DNA of 47,521 nucleotides from Lentzea jiangxiensis (GTDB taxonomy: Bacteria; Actinomycetota; Actinomycetes; Mycobacteriales; Pseudonocardiaceae), in NCBI RefSeq assembly GCF_900104175.1, contig NZ_FNIX01000030.1, positions 1-47,521 on the forward strand, read 5' to 3'. This document shows positions 41,188 through 47,521 of the stretch, in pieces (position 1 is the stretch's first letter; the number at the start of each line of letters is the position of its first letter). Both the position numbers and the translations under genes were made by a program. The notes under the pieces were generated by a model, which saw nothing but the letters and a program-made list of their open reading frames with translations, was not told the DNA's origin and did not search any database.

Positions 41188-42087
41188 ATGCTCACGCCCT
41201 CGCGACTCACGCTTGCCCGCACCCGGCGCGGTCTCACCGTGGCTGAGCTGGCGCACAAGTCGGGTGTGCAGGCGCGGGCCATCGGCGAGTACGAACGCGG
41301 GGTGCGCACGCCGCTGCCGGCCACGGTCGAGTCGCTGGCGGGAGCGCTGGGGTTCCCGACCGGGTTCCTGATGGCCGACGAACCGCCGCGGCCGCAGAAC
41401 GCGCCGCCGGACGAGCAGGTCACGGCAGCCGCGCAGCTGGCGATCGAGTTCAACGGGTGGCTGGAGCGCCTGTTCGTGCTGCCGCAGCCGGACCTGCCGC
41501 CGCCGCGAACGTCTCCTCAGGGCACGCGGGACGCGTGGCGGCTCGCGGACTGGCCAGCGCCGAACATGGTGCAGTTGCTGGAGTCGCACGGTGTGCGGGT
41601 GTTCTCGTTGCCGGTCGACTGTGCCGGGCACGAGGCGTTCTGCTGCTGGCACAACGGGACACCGTTGCTGTTCCTCGACCCCTCGTCGACGCCCGAGCAG
41701 GCGCGGTTCGACGCGGCGGTGCAGCTCGCGGTGCTCCTCGGGCACGACGAACCCCGCGAGTTCGCGGCCGAGTTCCTGATGCCGCAGCGGCAGTTGCCCG
41801 GCACCGACCACCGGCACTGGCACGTGGGCCGTGAGCAGTTCACGAGGTGGGCGAACGTCCACAGCCTCGTGGAGGGCGGCATGACGCGGCGCGAGAGCTC
41901 GAAGCTGCTCACCAAGGTGTTCAGGGTGCTGCGTGAGAACGGCACGACGCCGGCGCACGTGGCCAAGGCGCTCCACCTCGGACTGGAAGAGCTCAACGGC
42001 ATGGTGTTCGGGCTTGTGCTGACAGCACTGCCAGGTGGTGGAGAACCAGGACCCGGAGGACGGGCACGCCTTACCCTGGTCCACTGA
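41188..42087 (+). CDS. XRE-HTH protein with degenerate ImmA/IrrE domain
   Basis: 299 aa. Residues 1-62: HTH_3 (LARTRRGLTVAELAHKSGVQARAIGEYERG). Residues about 75-230 match the ImmA/IrrE fold, ending in EFAAEFLMPQRQL, but the zinc-protease HEXXH is VQLAV (residues 178-182), so the active site is lost; the family normally cleaves repressors. It may act as a sensor/repressor without protease activity. The ATG 41188 lacks a clear SD. 18 nt upstream of a membrane gene pair. Confidence 0.85.
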   Translation: MLTPSRLTLARTRRGLTVAELAHKSGVQARAIGEYERGVRTPLPATVESLAGALGFPTGFLMADEPPRPQNAPPDEQVTAAAQLAIEFNGWLERLFVLPQPDLPPPRTSPQGTRDAWRLADWPAPNMVQLLESHGVRVFSLPVDCAGHEAFCCWHNGTPLLFLDPSSTPEQARFDAAVQLAVLLGHDEPREFAAEFLMPQRQLPGTDHRHWHVGREQFTRWANVHSLVEGGMTRRESSKLLTKVFRVLRENGTTPAHVAKALHLGLEELNGMVFGLVLTALPGGGEPGPGGRARLTLVH

Positions 42088-42105
42088 TCAAGTCCTGGGG
42101 ACCAC

Positions 42106-43224
42106 ATGATGTTCTTGCGGTATCTCGTCGCGCTGCCGTTGATCCTGACCAGTTACGTCGGCGTGCCGTTCGTGTACCTGACGTTGTCGTCGCAGCTCTT
42201 CCGGCGGTCGCTGCCGGGTGGCACGAGCCGGTCTTTCACCACCGGGTTCACCGAGACGTTCACCGACCACATCGGCGGCTTCTGGCCCGTCCCCGTCGCG
42301 CTCGTGCTCTTCGCGGCGCTGTGGTGGATGACCACGGCATGGCCTCGGATCGCGTTGCTGCCGTCGGCGCCGCTCGCGCTCACCGGACTGTTCAGCGGGA
42401 CGGTCGAGAAGACGCTGCTGGCCGTGGCCGCACCTGCGGCGGCGTGGGGGCTTGCGTGGCTCGCGGCGCAGATCGTGTCCTGGCCGCTCACGAGGGATGT
42501 GCGGCGCTCGGCCGCCGAGGTCGTCGTCGGACTGCGGGGCGAGGGGCGCTTGCGGGTGCAGTCGCGGCGGCTGTTGCTCGACAAGCTGCCGCCGCCGCTG
42601 CACAAGGGGTCGCCGGTGGGCAGGGTCGCGATCCGCTTCGACCGGATCAAGCACGTCGAGGCCGGAGCTGTGCGGACCGCGGCGCAGTGGCGGCTGGCCA
42701 ACACCAGCGAGCTCACGATCACGCCGGGGCCGGTCCTGCGGATCATCGGCGGCGGGCAGGAGTGGCTGCTGCCGGTCGACGACGCCGAGGCGGCGGCCCG
42801 GCTGGTGCTCGAACGGGCCGAGGTGCGCGGCAAGGCAGAACCACGCCCGCCGATGGACAGCAGGCGCTGGACCAGCGCGAAGCACCTGTGGGAGCTCCAG
42901 GACGCTCCGGTGCTGCGGCCGAACCCGCAGAAGGTCAAGCACGGCGCGCACCACATGATGCTCGTGCTCAGCGCCCTCACGACGGCGATGGCCGGGTTCG
43001 CGGCGTTCCGCATGTTCACCGGCGACTGGACCTTCGTCTTCGGCGTCCTGATCTTCGGTGGTGTCGCCCTGGGCACAGTCCTGTCCTGGGGCTCCATCGG
43101 CGCCACGCAGAAGCTCACCGAAGAAAACCCGCGCTCACCACTGGACGAAGATCCCGATCCACACCGGACGCCGGTCACGGGCTGGAGCCCTCGACCGGTC
43201 TCCGCGAGCCGCTCGCTGTTCTGA
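42106..43224 (+). CDS. Membrane protein, tandem copy 1
   Basis: 372 aa. Four to five TM helices: two N-terminal (about 5-30, 60-85), two around 90-130, one pair near 285-325; a cytoplasmic domain between them (RRSAAEVVVGLRGEGRLRVQSRRLLLDKLPPPL and NTSELTITPGPVLRIIGGGQEWLLPVDD). Family unknown. Paralogue of the next gene with the same order of segments; 21 nt separate them. Confidence 0.85.
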   Translation: MMFLRYLVALPLILTSYVGVPFVYLTLSSQLFRRSLPGGTSRSFTTGFTETFTDHIGGFWPVPVALVLFAALWWMTTAWPRIALLPSAPLALTGLFSGTVEKTLLAVAAPAAAWGLAWLAAQIVSWPLTRDVRRSAAEVVVGLRGEGRLRVQSRRLLLDKLPPPLHKGSPVGRVAIRFDRIKHVEAGAVRTAAQWRLANTSELTITPGPVLRIIGGGQEWLLPVDDAEAAARLVLERAEVRGKAEPRPPMDSRRWTSAKHLWELQDAPVLRPNPQKVKHGAHHMMLVLSALTTAMAGFAAFRMFTGDWTFVFGVLIFGGVALGTVLSWGSIGATQKLTEENPRSPLDEDPDPHRTPVTGWSPRPVSASRSLF

Positions 43225-43245
43225 TCCGACAACCTGGGGGAAGTC

Positions 43246-44373
43246 GTGTTGGTCTACCTGCGGTACCTGCTGGCCGCACCGTTCCTGCTCACCGCCGTCG
43301 TCGGCGTGCCGACCGGCTACAAGGTGCTCTCGTCCTACCTGTACCGGCGCGAGGTCCGCGACGGCACGTTCGACTGGGCCGGCGAGTTCCGCGATTCCTT
43401 CACCCAGATCGCCGTGCTGTGGCCGACGGCGCTGGCGGTCGTGCTGTTCACCGTCTTCTGGTGGATGACGACGGCATGGCCGAAGATCGCGCTGGTGCCG
43501 TCGGTGCCCGCCTTGTTCGGCGGCCTGATCTACGGGCTGCTCGACGGCTGGGAGCACGCGGCGGCGGGAGCGGCCGCGCCGGTTGTCGCGTTCGGACTCG
43601 CGTGGATCGCCGCGCGGATCGTGGTGCGGCCGGTAAGCGGTTCCGTGCGGCGGTCGGCGGTCGAGGTGGCCGTCGGGCTGCGCGGCGGAGGCCGGTTGCG
43701 GATCCAGTCCCGGCGGTTGCTGCTCGACCGGCTGCCTGCGCCGCTGCACCCGATGAGCCCTGTCGGGCGGGTCGCGCTCCGGTTCGACCGGATCCGCGGC
43801 GTCGAGGCGGGGGTCGTGCGGACGCCGGCGCAGTGGCGGCTGGCCAATACCAGCGAGCTCACGATCACGCCGGGGCCGGTCCTGCGGATCATCGGCTGCG
43901 GGCAGGAGTGGCTGCTGCCGGTCGACGACGCCGACGGGACGGCGCGGATCGTCTCGGAACGGTCGCGGGTGCGCGCGACGCCGGACCCGCGACCGCCGCT
44001 CGACAGCGGCCGGTGGTTCCACGCCAAGCTGCTGTGGGGCCTGGCCGGTCAGGAACCGCCGGTCCGCAACACCCAGAAGGTCAACCACGGCAACCGCTGG
44101 GCGGCGCTGCTCATCTCCGCGCTCACAACCCCGATGGCGCTCTACTCGGCGTATCGGCTCTTCACCGACGGCTGGAGCTACCTCGTGGGCGTCCTCGTCT
44201 TCGGGGTGATCGCCTGGGTCGCGACGCACGTGTGGTTCCGGCAGGGCATCGTCTACAAGCTCACCGAGGAGAACCCGGTGTCGCCGTCGGTCGACGATCC
44301 TGATCCGCGCCGAATTCCAGTCACGGGCTGGAGCCCCCAACCCGTGACGCTAGGCCAAATGAGCGATTCGTGA
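43246..44373 (+). CDS. Membrane protein, tandem copy 2
   Basis: 375 aa from GTG 43246 (SD GGGGGAA). Same topology and conserved cores as copy 1 (FDRIRGVEAGVVRTPAQWRLANTSEL, GPVLRIIGCGQEWLLPVDDAD); C-terminal P-V-TGWSP motif also shared. About 109 bp at 43827-43935 differ from copy 1 at only three positions, far above the rest of the genes. Confidence 0.85.
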   Translation: MLVYLRYLLAAPFLLTAVVGVPTGYKVLSSYLYRREVRDGTFDWAGEFRDSFTQIAVLWPTALAVVLFTVFWWMTTAWPKIALVPSVPALFGGLIYGLLDGWEHAAAGAAAPVVAFGLAWIAARIVVRPVSGSVRRSAVEVAVGLRGGGRLRIQSRRLLLDRLPAPLHPMSPVGRVALRFDRIRGVEAGVVRTPAQWRLANTSELTITPGPVLRIIGCGQEWLLPVDDADGTARIVSERSRVRATPDPRPPLDSGRWFHAKLLWGLAGQEPPVRNTQKVNHGNRWAALLISALTTPMALYSAYRLFTDGWSYLVGVLVFGVIAWVATHVWFRQGIVYKLTEENPVSPSVDDPDPRRIPVTGWSPQPVTLGQMSDS

Positions 44374-44436
44374 AACGCATCGCCCGGCTTTTCCGACACT
44401 GAGAGTGACGGGGAAGCCGAGTCGTGAGGACACCCC

Positions 44437-45345
44437 ATGACGATGCAGCAACGCATGGAGCCTTCGCCTGCCGCGGTCCTGATCGCTGTTGCCGTGCTCG
44501 CGCTGGTTCTGACCGTTGCCTTCGGCCCGCTGGGCTTCGTCATCGGCCTCGCGCTCTTCGCGCTCATGTTCGTCGGCAGCAAGAAGCACACCGCCGACCA
44601 GATCGTCCCGACGCGGACCCGTTCCCGCCTGCGTCGCCTGTCCACGGCGGGACGGGTCGCGATCGCCGGCGAGGCGCACCACCAGGACGCCATCGCCGAG
44701 GTGGCGAGGCACTCCCCGACACTGGACGACGCGGTCCCGGTGACCGCCGTGCTGGTGCCGGAACCGGCGGGCCGGCACGACCTCGCGGCGGTGCGGGTCG
44801 ACCTGCTGCGCGGGGACGGCTCCGCTGTCACGGTCGGCTACCTGCGCGGCGACCTGGCCGCCGAGTACCAGCCGCTCCTGCTCGAGCTCGCCGAGCGCGG
44901 GGAGGTCGGCTCGTGCCCCGCCCGCGTCCTCGGCGGGCGGCGCCCCTACACCGTGCACCTGCACCTCGGCGCCCCTCGGCTCCTGCTGCTCGACCACGAA
45001 TCACTCGGCACGGCGCTGACGTTGCCCGCCGAGCACCAGGTCGCCGTCGTGGGAGAACCGTCCCACCAGTACGTGCTGCACCGCGTGGTCAACGGCCGCA
45101 CACCCGTACACGTGATCGCCGAACTCCGCGACAGCCGCATCGCGAAGGGCTCCCACATCGGCGAGCGGACCCTCGAGGTGCTCCTGGAAGGCGAGTCCAT
45201 CGGCCAGCTCGGCTACGCGACGGGTCTGCGTTACTGCGACACCGCACAGGAATGGCGCACCCGCACCGGGCGCGTGCTCTGCGAAGCTGTGATCACCAAC
45301 GAGGGCACGCGCGGTCTTCAGGCGAACTTGCTGCTGCCCAGGTAG
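44437..45345 (+). CDS. Membrane-anchored protein with HIRAN-like domain(s)
   Basis: 302 aa. Two TM helices at about 10-50, then a cytoplasmic part with IAGEAHHQDAIAEVA...VPVTAVLVPEPAGRHDLAAVRVDL...VGYLRGDLAAEYQPLL, the pattern of HIRAN-type DNA-end-sensing domains, and a second VAVVGEPSHQYVLHRVV-like segment near 198. Function unknown; possible link to the upstream DNA-processing genes. Its last 28 nt overlap a convergent reductase gene. Confidence 0.7.
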   Translation: MTMQQRMEPSPAAVLIAVAVLALVLTVAFGPLGFVIGLALFALMFVGSKKHTADQIVPTRTRSRLRRLSTAGRVAIAGEAHHQDAIAEVARHSPTLDDAVPVTAVLVPEPAGRHDLAAVRVDLLRGDGSAVTVGYLRGDLAAEYQPLLLELAERGEVGSCPARVLGGRRPYTVHLHLGAPRLLLLDHESLGTALTLPAEHQVAVVGEPSHQYVLHRVVNGRTPVHVIAELRDSRIAKGSHIGERTLEVLLEGESIGQLGYATGLRYCDTAQEWRTRTGRVLCEAVITNEGTRGLQANLLLPR

Positions 45346-46118
45346 TCGGCGAACGTCCGCGGCGCTCGTCCGAGCACTCGCCGCACGCCGTCGGAGAGGT
45401 GTGCCTCCTCCCCCGTGCGAATGCGCACCAGCAGCATCGTGACGAGATCGGCGATCTCGCCGGGGTAACCGAGCGTGCGCATCGAGGCGACGAACTCCTC
45501 CGGCGCGATGTCGTCGTACTGCACGGGCTTGCCCGTGATCTCGGTGATCCGCGCGAGCATCTCGGGGAACGACAGCGCCTCCGGACCGCTCAGCTCGTAG
45601 GTCTGCCCGTCGTGGCCGGGCTGCGTCAGCGCGACGAGGGCGACCTCGGCGATGTCGACGACGTCGATGAACGGGTGCACGCCCCCGCCCGCCGGGACTG
45701 CCAGCTCCCCGTGCTGGACGGGCGCCGCGAACATGTCCTCGTCGAAGTTCTGCATGAACCAGGTCGGCCGCAGGATCGTCCACTCGACACCGGAGTCCTT
45801 GATCGCCGCCTCGAACGGGTCGTCGTCCGGGGCACCGCGCATGGACAACAGCACGAGCCGGGTGACGCCCGACTTCACGGCGAGCGGCACGAACTCGGCC
45901 AGGAGCGAAGGGTCCTCCGGCGGCACGACGTAGACGGCGGTCGTGCCGGCGAGGGCGGGCTCCCAGGTGTCCTGATCGGACCAGTCGAACCTGGTGGACG
46001 ACGACCGGGACGCCGGGCGGGCGGCAGCGCCGAGGAGGTCGGTCACGCGACGGCCGGTCTTGCCAGTGGCACCGAGAACGAGGATGGACGAGGCGTTGAT
46101 TGCGGTCGATGTTGACAT
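45318..46118 (-). CDS. NmrA/SDR-type NAD(P)-binding protein
   Basis: 266 aa. Rossmann GxxGxxG (ILVLGATGKTGRRV), VTRLVLLSMRGA, EWTILRPTWFMQNF and YELSGPEALSFPEML: an atypical SDR of the NmrA/azoreductase-like group. Could reduce quinones or serve as a redox sensor; substrate unknown. Divergent from the MazG-like gene, with a perfect 10-bp palindrome 13 nt upstream. Confidence 0.88.
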   Translation of the reverse strand: MSTSTAINASSILVLGATGKTGRRVTDLLGAAARPASRSSSTRFDWSDQDTWEPALAGTTAVYVVPPEDPSLLAEFVPLAVKSGVTRLVLLSMRGAPDDDPFEAAIKDSGVEWTILRPTWFMQNFDEDMFAAPVQHGELAVPAGGGVHPFIDVVDIAEVALVALTQPGHDGQTYELSGPEALSFPEMLARITEITGKPVQYDDIAPEEFVASMRTLGYPGEIADLVTMLLVRIRTGEEAHLSDGVRRVLGRAPRTFADYLGSSKFA

Positions 46119-46130
46119 GACTAGAGCTAA

Positions 46131-46140
46131 TCAACGTTGA
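46131..46140. promoter_or_regulatory. TCAACGTTGA palindrome between reductase and MazG-like genes
   Basis: Perfect 10-bp palindrome, with further GTTGA half-sites at 46095-46099 and 46111-46115 over the reductase start. Possible regulator site; no regulator gene adjacent. Confidence 0.4.
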
Positions 46141-46206
46141 CGCGGACGATCCATGCTTGATCAGCCACCGTCCTTGCTCGTTCGTCCACGTGGTAGTCAG
46201 TGGAAC

Positions 46207-46566
46207 ATGAGTCACCGTGATCTCGTGGACCTGAGGGACGCCCTGCGGGCGTTCGCCGCTGCCCGCGACTGGGACAGCTACCACACGCCGAAGAACCTGG
46301 TCATGGCCTTGTCCGCGGAGGTCGGCGAGCTCACCGACCTCTTCCAGTGGCTGACGCCGGAAGAGGCGAAGGACGCGATGAAGGACCCGGAGCTAGCGTG
46401 GAACGTGCGGGACGAGCTTGCGGACGTGATGCACTACCTCACCAGACTGGCGGACAAGCTCAACGTCGACCTCGTCGAGGCCGCGTTCGCCAAAATCGAG
46501 CGCAACGAGCGGCGGTTCCCGACCGGGAGCCTCACGCCTGTCGCCGTGGAGAAGGGGGAGCTGTGA
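46207..46566 (+). CDS. MazG-like nucleotide pyrophosphohydrolase
   Basis: 119 aa from ATG 46207. Metal-binding ExxE (E38, E41 in SAEVGELTDLFQW) and ExxD (E70, D73 in DELADVMHYL) as in the RS21-C6/dCTPase group, which hydrolyse non-canonical or excess dNTPs. Overlaps the next gene by 4 nt. Confidence 0.9.
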   Translation: MSHRDLVDLRDALRAFAAARDWDSYHTPKNLVMALSAEVGELTDLFQWLTPEEAKDAMKDPELAWNVRDELADVMHYLTRLADKLNVDLVEAAFAKIERNERRFPTGSLTPVAVEKGEL

Positions 46567-47153
46567 ATCTCCAGAACGCGCAAGCCCTGCACGTGCACCA
46601 GAAGGTCACGTTCATGGTCAACCGCTACGAGGTCTTCGCCGACGACAACGGCAAGCCCGGAGCGCTGGTCGGTTTCGCCGAGCAGAAGCGGTTGAAGATC
46701 AAGGAGAAGATCACGGTCTACACGGACTCGTCGAAGAACCAGGTGCTGTTCGAGTTCAACGCCCGCAAGGTGATCGACCTCGGCAGCGGCTACGACGTGA
46801 CGGACGCCGGCGGCCGGTCCATCGGCCTGTTCCGCAAGAACTTCGCGAAGTCGCTGCTGCGGTCGACCTGGCACCTCGAGCAGCCGGGCTGGGGTCAGAC
46901 GACAGGAGCCGAGCGGAACGGGTTCCTCGCGGGCTTCCGGCGGCTCTGGCAGTGGATCCCGGTCGTCGGAGACGCGCCGTTCCCCATGCGGTATCACTTC
47001 GACTTCACCACGGAGAACGGCGCTCCCGTGTTCAGCGTCGACAAGAAGACCTGGATCCGCGACCACTACCTGATCCGCATCCAGGATCCTGGCGTCGACC
47101 GCCGGCTCGTGATCGCTCAGGCCGTGGCGCTCGACGCGCTGCAGTCCCGCTAG
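46563..47153 (+). CDS. LURP-one/Tubby-C-like (YxjI-type) protein
   Basis: 196 aa from GTG 46563 (GTGA overlap). Beta-rich: KVTFMVNRYEVFADDNGKPGALVGFAEQKRL...YTDSSKNQVLFEFNARKV, GYDVTDAGGRSIGLFRKNFAKSLLRSTWHL, with a hydrophobic C-terminal helix (DRRLVIAQAVALDAL). Such proteins are thought to associate with membranes or act as lipid-linked scaffolds; role here unknown. Confidence 0.82.
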   Translation: MNLQNAQALHVHQKVTFMVNRYEVFADDNGKPGALVGFAEQKRLKIKEKITVYTDSSKNQVLFEFNARKVIDLGSGYDVTDAGGRSIGLFRKNFAKSLLRSTWHLEQPGWGQTTGAERNGFLAGFRRLWQWIPVVGDAPFPMRYHFDFTTENGAPVFSVDKKTWIRDHYLIRIQDPGVDRRLVIAQAVALDALQSR

Positions 47154-47284
47154 AGGTAGGTCAGCAGGAGGAGGATCAGGCACACCAGCAGCACGACGCC
47201 GAGCACTGCGGGCAGGAGCGACTGCGAGGACGGCGCGGGCTCGCGGGCGTGCCTGCCCCGCCTCCTGCACGCTCGCCACCGCAA
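47150..47284 (-). CDS. Small C-tail membrane protein
   Basis: 44 aa if started at TTG 47284, where GGGGAGG is 5 nt upstream; a frame up to 47380 is open. Basic head (RWRACRRRGRHAREP) and one C-terminal TM helix (LLPAVLGVVLLVCLILLLL). Overlaps the LURP-like gene end by 4 nt. Confidence 0.45.
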   Translation of the reverse strand: MRWRACRRRGRHAREPAPSSQSLLPAVLGVVLLVCLILLLLTYL

Positions 47285-47430
47285 TGCTGCCTCCCCTGCC
47301 CACTGATCGTTCACGACGATCACGGTAGGGAGGAACAACCCCAGGTTGACGTGCGTCACCCGCTCGCCGGGTCTCATCACCCGGTCAGCCGCTCACCAGG
47401 CGCGGGGCCACCTGCACCAATACGTGAAAA

Positions 47431-47469
47431 GCCCTGCGGGGAGCGCTTGTGGCGCTCAACCCGCAGGGC
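47431..47469 (-). terminator. Intrinsic terminator of the rRNA operon
   Basis: On the minus strand, 10-bp stem GCCCTGCGGG / CCCGCAGGGC with an inner GAGCGC / GCGCTC stem, followed by TTTTC, 8 nt after the 5S gene end. Textbook Rho-independent form, unusual in such a GC-rich window. Confidence 0.9.
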
Positions 47470-47476
47470 AAATTAA

Positions 47477-47521
47477 GTTCGGCGGCGACCTACTCTCCCA
47501 CACCGTAACCAGTGCAGTACC
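47477..47521 (-). rRNA. rrf: 5S ribosomal RNA, 3' end (partial)
   Basis: The minus strand reads GGTACTGCACTGGTTACGGT, GTGTGGGAGAGTAGGTCG and CCGCCGAAC, the conserved 3' portion of bacterial 5S rRNA. The rest of the gene and the 16S/23S genes lie beyond the window edge. Confidence 0.93.

Noticed and set aside
40304..41371. 355-codon plus-strand frame overlapping the 210-aa and XRE genes
   Set aside because: Arg/Pro/Ala-rich shadow; the overlapping 40440 frame has balanced composition.

Overview
The window is very GC-rich with GTG/ATG/TTG starts, short intergenic gaps and actinobacterial gene families (SsgA-like protein, coproheme decarboxylase, DUF3000, LuxR/AAA regulator, XRE-NB-ARC-TPR regulator). 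It looks like a filamentous actinomycete chromosome, most likely order Pseudonocardiales (Lentzea/Saccharothrix/Actinosynnema-like); the genus is inference. It begins inside an IS630-type transposase and ends inside a minus-strand 5S rRNA gene, i.e. at the distal end of an rRNA operon.

Layout. 1-5.9 kb: transposase remnant, LuxR/AAA regulator, SsgA-like gene, NB-ARC regulator and a GntR/FCD regulator that shares a palindromic operator with a divergent asparaginase. 5.9-7.7 kb: asparaginase, small membrane protein, MsrB. 7.7-11.7 kb: the most unusual region. Three membrane proteins share a winged-helix-like domain and have Ser/Gly/Cys-only tails; a 19-codon Cys-containing mini-ORF lies between two of them; a DUF692/MNIO oxidase and a small helical protein resembling MNIO partners follow. 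It reads as a candidate RiPP-like system in which membrane-anchored Cys tails are modified. 11.7-15.6 kb: hemE-cgoX-chdC of the coproporphyrin-dependent haem pathway and divergent DUF3000. 15.6-20.5 kb: M19 dipeptidase, orphan response regulator, RNase D, GNAT, HIT protein. 20.5-26 kb: MerR regulator divergent from two membrane proteins (one ABA4-like), then a fadA-fadB beta-oxidation operon with two tandem operator-like palindromes. 26-33.6 kb: small hypothetical gene, VapBC toxin-antitoxin pair, two DUF72 paralogues, PadR + FAD monooxygenase, secreted GH5 enzyme, arylamine N-acetyltransferase, secreted I36-type protein.

33.7-42 kb is a second accessory region: four overlapping genes (Rad50/SMC-like ATPase with CPVC zinc hook, small protein, SbcD/Mre11-like phosphoesterase with an altered catalytic motif, SbcC/YhaN-like ATPase with a membrane segment at the hook) face a Vsr-type endonuclease tail to tail, followed by an unknown gene and an XRE/ImmA-IrrE-like protein whose HEXXH site is destroyed. 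I read it as a candidate genome-defence or DNA-processing locus. 42-47.4 kb: tandem duplicated membrane proteins, a HIRAN-like membrane protein, an NmrA-type reductase, a MazG-like hydrolase, a LURP/Tubby-like protein and a small membrane protein, then the rRNA operon terminator and the 3' end of 5S rRNA. No tRNA, CRISPR array or replication origin was recognised. All function calls come from reading motifs; no database search was possible.
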